A stretch of 7,157 nt of DNA from an uncultured Clostridium sp. (GTDB lineage: Bacteria > Bacillota > Clostridia > Lachnospirales > Anaerotignaceae). The notes under the pieces were generated by a model. That model saw only the letters and a list, made by a program, of their open reading frames with translations. It did not search any database and was not told the DNA's origin. The position numbers were made by a program, and so were the translations under genes. Within the stretch, counting starts at the first letter, position 1; each line of letters starts with the position of its first letter. The stretch lies in contig CAMXTM010000100.1 of assembly GCA_947246775.1 (NCBI GenBank), positions 1-7,157 on the forward strand. Reading direction: 5' to 3'. Shown here piece by piece: positions 1 through 4,990 of this stretch.

Positions 1-724
1 CTGGAGAAAGTTTTTCCCCGTTAACTGCTGTACAAATTCCTTTTTCAAAATCCAATGTAACATATTCAGGTGTATCTGGAGCATCTTCAGGAGAAACACC
101 TAATTGTAAAAGACGTTTGTAGTTTGGCTCATTTGCTGGGTCTTCCAATTCCAGACCTTCATGGCTTAAATGCCATATATTTCTGTCACGGCTGTAGCTG
201 TCATCTTTTTTAACTGGAACTTCCATGCCTCTTGCTTCTAAATAAGCAATTTCATCTTCACGACTGCCCATTTTCCAAGTATCTAATCTCCAAGGAGCGA
301 TAATTTTTAAATCTGGAGCAAGTGCTTTTACAGTCAATTCAAAACGAACTTGGTCGTTGCCTTTTCCTGTTGCACCATGACAAATTGCAGTTGCGCCCTC
401 TTTTCTAGCAATTTCAACAAGTCTTTTTGCAATAATAGGACGAGCCATAGAAGTACCTAAAAGGTATTTGCCCTCATAAACAGCATTTGCTTTTACACAA
501 GGATAAATGGCATCTGTAATAAATTCTTCTGTAATATCTTCAATATAAAGTTTGCTTGCACCAGTTTTTAAAGCTCTTTCCTCTAAACCGTCTGTTTCTT
601 TGCCTTGTCCCACATTACCACAAACCGCAATGACTTCTGCATCATTGTAGTTTTCTTTTAACCAAGGAATAATAACAGTTGTGTCAAGACCACCAGAATA
701 TGCAAGTACAATTTTTTCTTTCAT
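1..724 (-). CDS. argG: Argininosuccinate synthase, N-terminal part (runs off left edge)
   Basis: Argininosuccinate synthase joins citrulline and aspartate using ATP in the cytoplasm, the penultimate step of arginine synthesis. Translating the minus strand from the ATG at 724-722 gives 241 uninterrupted residues, roughly 60% of the usual 400 or so; the rest lies beyond base 1. Seen directly: the N-type ATP pyrophosphatase loop AYSGGLDT (residues 8-15), GTSMARP (90-96), and the family signature [14 protein letters not shown] (116-129), followed by APWR and SYSRDRN segments typical of ArgG. The start is fixed by AGGAGG at 740-735, ten bases upstream. It diverges from the FAH-family gene and has its own promoter at 795-823. 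argH often follows argG, but that side is outside the window. No T-box motif was seen in the leader. The identification is secure. Confidence 0.97.
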   Translation of the reverse strand, partial: MKEKIVLAYSGGLDTTVIIPWLKENYNDAEVIAVCGNVGQGKETDGLEERALKTGASKLYIEDITEEFITDAIYPCVKANAVYEGKYLLGTSMARPIIAKRLVEIARKEGATAICHGATGKGNDQVRFELTVKALAPDLKIIAPWRLDTWKMGSREDEIAYLEARGMEVPVKKDDSYSRDRNIWHLSHEGLELEDPANEPNYKRLLQLGVSPEDAPDTPEYVTLDFEKGICTAVNGEKLSP

Positions 725-744
725 AATAGTATTTCCTCCTCTAT

Positions 745-764
745 TTTACAGCTTTGACTGTAAA
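745..764 (-). promoter_or_regulatory. Inverted repeat/hairpin in the argG 5' leader
   Basis: TTTACAG (745-751) and CTGTAAA (758-764) are perfect inverted copies around a 6-base loop. They lie five bases upstream of the argG AGGAGG and downstream of the predicted argG start site, so they should sit in the mRNA leader. The structure is seen; a regulatory role (operator, or a 5' structure affecting translation or stability) is inference. It has no U-tract, so it is not a terminator. Confidence 0.5.
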
Positions 765-794
765 CATTTAACAATTTGATTCATTACTTTCGTT

Positions 795-823
795 ATTATA
801 CACAAGTCTTTTAAAATAATCAA
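795..823 (-). promoter_or_regulatory. Predicted sigma-A type promoter for argG
   Basis: On the minus strand, -35 TTGATT (823-818) and a perfect -10 TATAAT (800-795) are separated by 17 bases. Transcription would start near 788 and give a leader of about 60 bases that includes the hairpin at 745-764. This is the best consensus match found upstream of argG. A clostridial ArgR site would be expected near here, but I see no clean match. Confidence 0.65.
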
Positions 824-874
824 TGCTTTTTCCTAAATTATTTGTATATTATTCGTATTTTGTGCATATTTATA

Positions 875-896
875 AAAAACAAGGGAAAAACAAGGG
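875..896. repeat. Tandem direct repeat, 2 x 11 bp
   Basis: The 11-mer AAAAACAAGGG occurs twice, head to tail and without a gap (875-885 and 886-896). It lies about 50 bp upstream of the argG -35 element. The period is close to one helical turn, so two copies would face the same side of the DNA. Function is unknown; chance duplication in AT-rich DNA is possible. Confidence 0.6.
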
Positions 897-998
897 GCTT
901 TTTGTGCGTTATGAAAATATAAAAAGGCAAATGTAATTTGTCTAAAATACAGAAAAGAAAAGTATTATAAGATAAAAATACAGTTATGCAGATTGTAA

Positions 999-1011
999 TG
1001 CATAAAATGCA
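999..1011. repeat. Small palindrome TGCAT-AAA-ATGCA
   Basis: Perfect 5-bp arms around AAA, with another TGCA core just upstream at 987-990. It lies about 90 bp upstream of the -10 for the FAH-family gene and about 175 bp upstream of the argG -35. ARG boxes have a similar layout (TGAAT, four A/T bases, ATTCA), but the arm sequence and the three-base spacer differ, so I do not call it an ArgR site. It is a candidate operator only. Confidence 0.3.
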
Positions 1012-1092
1012 ATAAAAATAATTTAAAATGTAGTATTTTTTGTTTTGTAGTGAGCTTCCGTATAGGAAAGTCTTTTCTAATTTCTATTTTTG

Positions 1093-1101
1093 TGCTAATA
1101 T
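1093..1101 (+). promoter_or_regulatory. Predicted extended -10 promoter for the FAH-wecB-lepB operon
   Basis: TGCTAATAT is an extended -10 (TGn followed by TAATAT, five of six to consensus). The region 17 bases further upstream (TTTTCT, 1073-1078) is a poor -35, as is common for extended -10 promoters. Transcription would start near 1108, about 30 bases before the GTG start and just ahead of the ribosome binding site at 1123-1130. Confidence 0.5.
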
Positions 1102-1138
1102 ATTGAAAGAACAATCATAAAAAAAGGAGGTTTTATTT

Positions 1139-2002
1139 GTGAAACTTTTTACATATGTATATAAAGGACAAGAACAGGTTGGGGTGTTATCTGCTGATGG
1201 TAAAAATTTGATAGCATTACCAGAAAAGGATATGCAAACACTCATTGAAAATTGGACAGAGGAAAGACAAAAAGAAGTAGAAACACTTTTAAAAACAGAA
1301 AAGGGTATTGCATTGGAGCAAGTGCAGTTAAAAGCGCCAATTCCTCACCCAAAACAAGATGTCATTTGTTTGGGCATCAATTATATGGCACACGCTGAGG
1401 AGTCAGCAAGATATAAAGAAGAAGCATTTGGAGGAGAAAGACCAAAAGCAATTTACTTTTCAAAAAGAGTAAACGAAGCAGTAGCAGATAAAGAACCAAT
1501 ACAAGGACATTTTGACATAGTAGAAAGCCTTGACTATGAAGTAGAATTAGCTGTAGTAATTGGGAAAGATGCGAAAAATGTAGCAGAAAAAGATGTTTTT
1601 GACTATGTATTTGGATATACTATATTGAACGATGTGAGCGCAAGAAACTTGCAAACTTCTCATAAACAATGGTATTTTGGCAAAAGCCTTGATGGCTTTA
1701 CACCAATTGGACCATGTATTGTTACAAAAGAGGATTTTCAAAATCCACCAGCGCTTGCTATCAAATCTTATGTCAATGGTGAATTGAGACAAAATAGTAC
1801 AACAGATTTGTTAATATTTGGAATCGCTCATGTTGTAAGTGAACTTTCTCAAGGAATGACTTTGCAAGCAGGCACGATTATTGCAATGGGAACACCAGCA
1901 GGAGTAGGTATGGGATTTGTTCCACCTAACTTTTTAAAAGCAGGCGATGAGGTAAAATGTGAAATAGAGGGCATAGGCACATTAACGAATGTTGTAAAAT
2001 AA
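1139..2002 (+). CDS. Fumarylacetoacetate hydrolase (FAH) family protein
   Basis: A 287-residue FAH-fold enzyme. The family cleaves or isomerises acylpyruvate-like diketo acids using a divalent metal; members include acylpyruvases, oxaloacetate decarboxylases/tautomerases and the HpaG-type isomerase/decarboxylase. Residues 1-70 form the variable N-terminal domain and about 71-287 the catalytic domain. Likely active-site and metal residues are visible: GINY with His85, the ExE pair in DYEVELA (Glu134, Glu136), Asp165 in LNDVSAR, Lys182 in GKSLDG, and the GTPAGVG loop (251-257). Start GTG at 1139, supported by AAAGGAGG at 1123-1130 with eight bases of spacing. It is cytoplasmic, with no signal peptide. 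Its TAA overlaps the next gene's ribosome binding site, so it is very probably cotranscribed with wecB. The family is certain; the substrate cannot be read from sequence. Confidence 0.92.
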   Translation: MKLFTYVYKGQEQVGVLSADGKNLIALPEKDMQTLIENWTEERQKEVETLLKTEKGIALEQVQLKAPIPHPKQDVICLGINYMAHAEESARYKEEAFGGERPKAIYFSKRVNEAVADKEPIQGHFDIVESLDYEVELAVVIGKDAKNVAEKDVFDYVFGYTILNDVSARNLQTSHKQWYFGKSLDGFTPIGPCIVTKEDFQNPPALAIKSYVNGELRQNSTTDLLIFGIAHVVSELSQGMTLQAGTIIAMGTPAGVGMGFVPPNFLKAGDEVKCEIEGIGTLTNVVK

Positions 2003-2012
2003 GGAGAATGAA

Positions 2013-4067
2013 ATGGATAAGATAAAAGTAATGAGTGTTTTTGGCACACGTCCAGAAGCAATTAAAATGGCACCTCTTATCAAAGAACTAGAAAAAACAG
2101 AAGGGATAGAAAGTATTGTGTGTGTGACAGCACAACATAGAGAAATGCTTGACCAAGTGCTAGAAATATTTGATTTGCACCCACAATATGACTTAAATAT
2201 TATGCAACCAAGACAGACCTTGGCAACGATTACAACAAAGGCACTCAATGGACTAAGTGAAGTGATGGCAGAAGCAAAGCCAGATTTGGTATTAGTGCAT
2301 GGAGATACAACAACGACATTTTCGGGCGCACTGGGAGCATATTATAACCAGATTAAAGTAGGTCATGTAGAGGCAGGGCTTCGGACTTATGACAAGTATC
2401 AGCCTTTTCCAGAAGAAATCAATCGTTGTTTGACAAGTCAGCTCACTGATTTGCATTTTGCACCGACTGCATTAGCAAAAAAACATCTTTTAAAAGAAAA
2501 TGTAGACGAAAAAAATATTTTTGTAACAGGAAATACGGTGATTGATGTACTGCAAACAACTATAGAAGAAGATTACCATTTTAGTGTAGAAGAACTGAAT
2601 CAGATTGATTTTGCAAATAAAAAAGTAATTGCGATGACAGCACATAGGCGAGAAAATATAGGACAACCATTACAAAATATTTGTAATGCTGTAAAAAGAA
2701 TTGTGGAAGACCATGAAGAAGTAGAAGTCGTTTATGCTGTGCATAAAAATCCAGCCGTTTCGGAAACAGTGCAGCGTATATTGGGCAATCAGGAGCGTGT
2801 TCATTTGCTAGAGCCTTTAGATTTAAAAGATATGCATAATTTGATGTGTCGTAGTTATTTTGTTATGACAGATAGTGGTGGATTACAAGAAGAAGTACCA
2901 TCTATGGGAAAACCTGTGCTAGTGCTAAGAAATGTGACAGAGCGTCCAGAGGGAATTGAAGCAGGCACATTAAAATTAGCAGGAACAGAGGAACAAACAA
3001 TATATGATTATGCCTATACATTGCTGCACAATGAAAAAGTATATCATGAAATGGCAAAAGCAAAAAATCCTTTTGGAGATGGTAATGCCTCTAAAAGAAT
3101 TGTAGAAAGTATCTTGTATTATTTTGGAAAAGCACAGAAAAGACCAGAAGACTATATTATATGGAAAAGGCAAGAAACGGGAGGTAGAGAGATGAAAAAA
3201 GAGAGAATGTCTGTACTGAATATGTTGGAAAAAGGAATTATAACAGCACAAGAGGCAGAAAAATTGCTTTTGGCATTAAATGGCACACCAAAAACAGCGC
3301 AAAGAGAGGGTGTCAATGATGTTGTAAACCAAGCATTAAATAAAGCAGGCAGTGCAATCAATACTTTTGCAAAGGCAGTTGGAAAACAAGCAGAAAAATT
3401 AGAGCCAAAAGTAAAAGATGTTGCAGGCAAGGTGTCAGAAAAAGCATCTATTATAAAAGATGATGCAAAAACCTATGCAGAAAAATTAAAAGAAAAAAGA
3501 GAAAAAGCAAAAGAAGAAAAAGAGCAAGAAGAATTTGACGATTTTGATATAGATTTTGACGAGGAAGAAGAAATACAAGTAGTAGAATTGGAAAAAGAAG
3601 AAAAAGAATCTAAAAGAGCAAAAATCAAAAATCTGTTTTCTAATTGGTCAGGCGCAGTAGATTATATTGAAGACCATATAGAAGAAATGGAAGAATTTAT
3701 AAAAAGAGCAAAAGAATTACGGGCAGAAATGAAAAAAGAAAAAATGGAACAAGAAAAACAGGAAACAGCAGAAGAAAAAGAAGAAGAAAAACAGGAACAA
3801 ACAGAAGAAGAACAACAAGGAATAAAACTAGAAAAAGAAGAAGTAGCAAAAGAGGACAATGTAGAAAATAATGATATAGAAGATAGTGAAGAAGAAAGCA
3901 ATGGAGAAGAACCAAGCAATTATTTAAAAAACGTTGACCAATATGTAGAGCAAATGCAGGCGCAGTTGCAACAAATAGATGATGCAGAAGCCTTTTTAAA
4001 AAGTGCATTTGGCGATGTAGATTGGGAAGACGAAGATGATGCAGAAGGGGAAGAAAAGCAAGAATAA
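2013..4067 (+). CDS. wecB: UDP-GlcNAc 2-epimerase (non-hydrolysing) fused in frame to a charged coiled-coil protein
   Basis: Residues 1 to about 375 are a complete WecB/MnaA epimerase, which interconverts UDP-GlcNAc and UDP-ManNAc for cell-wall polymers. Visible motifs: GTRPEAIK (11-18), HGDT (96-99), HVEAGLRT (118-125), PFPEE (131-135), TAHRREN (209-215), SGGLQEE (288-294), VTERPEG (308-314) and the terminal NPFGDGNAS (352-360). By position Asp98, Glu120, Glu134 and His211 correspond to the known catalytic residues. The family normally ends near residue 380. Here the frame continues for 300 residues: a SHOCT-like start (about 394-423), an amphipathic Lys/Ala/Glu helical stretch, then a very acidic, Glu-rich tail. 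No membrane segment was seen. AAGGAG at 2001-2006 supports the ATG at 2013. A ribosome binding site and ATG inside the frame at 3179-3194 suggest that two separate genes have merged. The epimerase is certain; whether one 684-residue protein is made is open. Confidence 0.85.
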   Translation: MDKIKVMSVFGTRPEAIKMAPLIKELEKTEGIESIVCVTAQHREMLDQVLEIFDLHPQYDLNIMQPRQTLATITTKALNGLSEVMAEAKPDLVLVHGDTTTTFSGALGAYYNQIKVGHVEAGLRTYDKYQPFPEEINRCLTSQLTDLHFAPTALAKKHLLKENVDEKNIFVTGNTVIDVLQTTIEEDYHFSVEELNQIDFANKKVIAMTAHRRENIGQPLQNICNAVKRIVEDHEEVEVVYAVHKNPAVSETVQRILGNQERVHLLEPLDLKDMHNLMCRSYFVMTDSGGLQEEVPSMGKPVLVLRNVTERPEGIEAGTLKLAGTEEQTIYDYAYTLLHNEKVYHEMAKAKNPFGDGNASKRIVESILYYFGKAQKRPEDYIIWKRQETGGREMKKERMSVLNMLEKGIITAQEAEKLLLALNGTPKTAQREGVNDVVNQALNKAGSAINTFAKAVGKQAEKLEPKVKDVAGKVSEKASIIKDDAKTYAEKLKEKREKAKEEKEQEEFDDFDIDFDEEEEIQVVELEKEEKESKRAKIKNLFSNWSGAVDYIEDHIEEMEEFIKRAKELRAEMKKEKMEQEKQETAEEKEEEKQEQTEEEQQGIKLEKEEVAKEDNVENNDIEDSEEESNGEEPSNYLKNVDQYVEQMQAQLQQIDDAEAFLKSAFGDVDWEDEDDAEGEEKQE
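3179..3184 (+). promoter_or_regulatory. Internal ribosome binding site within the wecB fusion frame
   Basis: GGGAGG is followed after seven bases by ATG at 3192-3194, the spacing of a functional site. It falls exactly where the epimerase homology ends and a new domain starts. It therefore decides whether the second half can be translated independently. Confidence 0.6.
3192..4067 (+). CDS. Probable separate or internally started protein: SHOCT-like N-terminus with charged coiled-coil and acidic tail
   Basis: Starting at the internal ATG gives 291 residues. The first 30 or so (VLNMLEKGIITAQEAEKLLLAL) resemble the SHOCT-like helix pair that opens YvlB/DUF4097-type proteins, where it is thought to mediate protein contacts. 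Residues of about 45-110 are an amphipathic Ala/Lys/Glu helix reminiscent of LEA or YtxH-like sequences. A DFDIDFDEEEE acidic block follows, then a Trp-containing helix (NLFSNWSGAVDYIEDHIEEMEEF), a long Glu/Lys/Gln low-complexity tract, and a C-terminal helix ending in DVDWEDEDDAEGEE. There is no signal peptide or transmembrane segment. The GGGAGG at 3179-3184 supports this start. It shares the reading frame of wecB because no stop intervenes. Function is unknown; the coding strand is extremely purine-rich here. Confidence 0.5.
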   Translation: MKKERMSVLNMLEKGIITAQEAEKLLLALNGTPKTAQREGVNDVVNQALNKAGSAINTFAKAVGKQAEKLEPKVKDVAGKVSEKASIIKDDAKTYAEKLKEKREKAKEEKEQEEFDDFDIDFDEEEEIQVVELEKEEKESKRAKIKNLFSNWSGAVDYIEDHIEEMEEFIKRAKELRAEMKKEKMEQEKQETAEEKEEEKQEQTEEEQQGIKLEKEEVAKEDNVENNDIEDSEEESNGEEPSNYLKNVDQYVEQMQAQLQQIDDAEAFLKSAFGDVDWEDEDDAEGEEKQE

Positions 4068-4093
4068 TATTGTCTTTTCTGTAAGGAGAAAAC

Positions 4094-4633
4094 ATGAAAG
4101 TAGATAAAACAGAGATAAGAAAAGAAATTGTTAGCTGGGTAAAAACAATTATATTGGCATTGCTTTTGGCGGCTGATATCAATACATTTGTGATTGTCAA
4201 TGCATATGTGCCTTCTGGTTCTATGTAAAATACATTTATCACAAACGACCGTATTGTCGCATTTCGGCTTGCGTATCTTTTTGGAGAGCCAAAAAAAGGA
4301 GATGTTGTAGTATTTCATTTTCCAGATGACCCCACAGGGAAAACATTGTATGTCAAAAGGATTATAGGACTGCCTGGAGAAAAACTAGAGATAAAAAAGG
4401 GTAGAGTTTATATCAATGATAGTAGACAACCTTTGCCAGAAAGTTATTTAAAAGAAAAAGCAATAGGAGATTTTGGACCATATGAAATACCAGAGGGCTG
4501 CTATTTTATGATGGGCGACAATAGAAATGATTCAGAAGATGCTAGATTTTGGCAAAATACTTATGTAGAAAAAAGTGAGATACTAGGAAAGGTTATTTTC
4601 CGATATTACAAAGGATTTAAGATAATAGAATAA
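4094..4633 (+). pseudogene. lepB: Signal peptidase I, interrupted by an in-frame TAA after the catalytic serine
   Basis: Read through, this encodes a short Gram-positive type I signal peptidase, which cuts signal peptides from exported proteins at the outer face of the membrane. AAGGAG (4083-4088) precedes ATG 4094. Residues 15-37 or so are the membrane anchor, followed by PSGSM with the nucleophile Ser43. Codon 45 (4226-4228) is TAA where the family commonly has Glu (SGSMENT), a single G-to-T difference. The same frame then continues intact to 4633: GDVVVFHFP, VKRIIGLPGE with the general-base Lys88, and GDNRNDSEDAR (141-151). As written, only a 44-residue anchor peptide is made; a restart downstream of the TAA would lack Ser43. 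It sits 26 bp after the wecB fusion in the same operon. Clostridia usually carry other signal peptidase copies, so loss would be tolerable. A recent mutation or a sequence error fits the intact remainder. Confidence 0.88.
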
Positions 4634-4639
4634 AATGTC

Positions 4640-4668
4640 TTTATTTTTTGTAGTATATGATATATAAT
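4640..4668 (+). promoter_or_regulatory. Predicted promoter for the DUF1858 gene
   Basis: A perfect -10 TATAAT (4663-4668) lies 17 bases after a weak -35 TTTATT (4640-4645). The -10 region also contains TGATATATA, which could act as an extended -10. Transcription would begin near 4675, 40 bases before the ATG at 4715. The gene is thus probably transcribed independently of lepB. Confidence 0.5.
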
Positions 4669-4714
4669 AAAAACAAACAATAGTTATTGAAAAAGGATAA
4701 GGAGGAAATAAACA

Positions 4715-4918
4715 ATGGCTGAAGTAACAAAGGATACACTAATTGGAGAAGCATTGATGATAGACAAAGGAATTGCAGCAATTTTGATGCAAAATGGTAT
4801 GCACTGTGTAGGCTGCCCTTCTTCTGCGGGAGAATCCTTAGCAGAAGCAAGTATGGTGCATGGTATGAATGCAGACAAGTTGATTGAAGACATTAACACT
4901 TATTTAAAAGATAAATAA
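4715..4918 (+). CDS. DUF1858 family protein (hybrid-cluster-associated redox disulfide domain)
   Basis: A 67-residue cytoplasmic protein that is all one small helical domain. The diagnostic stretch is MHCVGCPSSAGESLAEA, with a CxxC pair at Cys31 and Cys34, followed by HGMNADKLIEDIN, as in the DUF1858 / prismane-associated redox disulfide family. Members occur alone or attached to redox enzymes in anaerobes. A thiol-redox or metal-related role is presumed from the CxxC, but no biochemical function is established that I know of. AAGGAGG (4699-4705) with nine bases of spacing fixes the start. An intrinsic terminator follows 16 bases after the stop, and a COG2509-type FAD dehydrogenase lies beyond it, so the pair may be functionally linked. 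Confidence 0.88.
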   Translation: MAEVTKDTLIGEALMIDKGIAAILMQNGMHCVGCPSSAGESLAEASMVHGMNADKLIEDINTYLKDK

Positions 4919-4934
4919 GAAATAAAATAAAAAA

Positions 4935-4963
4935 GGGCATAGCAAATGTTATGTCCTTTTTTT
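4935..4963 (+). terminator. Rho-independent terminator between the DUF1858 and FAD-dehydrogenase genes
   Basis: GGGCATAGC (4935-4943) pairs with GTTATGTCC (4948-4956) across an AAAT loop, giving nine base pairs including two G-U pairs. Seven T's follow (4957-4963), and an A-run precedes the stem. The structure ends only 11 bases before the next gene's AAAGGAGG, leaving no room for a promoter between them. Confidence 0.85.
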
Positions 4964-4974
4964 ATGAAAAATAC

Positions 4975-4982
4975 AAAGGAGG
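4975..4982 (+). promoter_or_regulatory. Ribosome binding site that fixes the FAD-dehydrogenase start at 4991
   Basis: AAAGGAGG lies eight bases before ATG 4991. A longer open frame reaches back to an ATG at 4946, but that codon lies inside the terminator hairpin and has no ribosome binding site, so 4991 is the real start. Confidence 0.85.
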
Positions 4983-4990
4983 TCTTGCAT

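Larger units (their letters stand above)
725..1138. other. Divergent 414-bp intergenic control region
   Basis: This AT-rich gap separates argG (leftward) from the FAH-family gene (rightward). From left to right it holds the argG ribosome binding site (735-740), a 7-bp-stem inverted repeat in the argG leader (745-764), an argG promoter (795-823), an 11-bp tandem repeat (875-896), a TGCAT/ATGCA palindrome (999-1011) and an extended -10 for the rightward operon (1093-1101). I found no ORF with a ribosome binding site, no T-box or other riboswitch I recognise, and no tRNA. Between about 900 and 990 it is only AT-rich sequence with no clear structure. Confidence 0.8.

Noticed and set aside
997..1014. 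ArgR (ARG box) operator upstream of argG
   Set aside because: The arms read TGCAT/ATGCA rather than TGAAT/ATTCA, the spacer is three rather than four bases, and it is far from the argG promoter.
1051..1078. Leader hairpin TTCC-GTATA-GGAA before the FAH gene
   Set aside because: Only four base pairs, and it lies upstream of the predicted transcription start; no support for a riboswitch or attenuator.
1547..2248. Minus-strand frames opposite the FAH and wecB genes (1547-1792, 1849-2061, 1982-2248)
   Set aside because: No ribosome binding sites, Cys/Phe/Ile-rich shadow translations, fully overlapped by genes of known family.
4226..4228. Codon reassignment or programmed recoding of TAA in lepB
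   Set aside because: TAA terminates every complete gene in the window and no recoding structure was seen downstream; a mutation or sequence error is simpler.
3662..4318. Several minus-strand open frames of 85-181 codons opposite wecB-fusion and lepB
   Set aside because: They are Ser-, Leu- and Phe-rich mirror images of the GAA/AAA-rich coding strand, have no ribosome binding sites, and overlap recognised plus-strand domains.
4346..4633. A stand-alone 95-codon gene starting at TTG 4346
   Set aside because: It is only the distal part of the interrupted lepB frame; it has no ribosome binding site and lacks the anchor and catalytic serine.
4626..4648. AT-only inverted repeat AATAAA/TTTATT followed by T's at the end of lepB as a terminator
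   Set aside because: The stem is A-U only and overlaps the stop codon; it is too weak to call an intrinsic terminator in AT-rich DNA.
4946..4990. N-terminal extension of the FAD-dehydrogenase starting at ATG 4946
   Set aside because: The ATG lies inside the terminator hairpin, has no ribosome binding site, and the extra 15 residues are not part of the FAD-binding fold; ATG 4991 has AAAGGAGG at the right distance.
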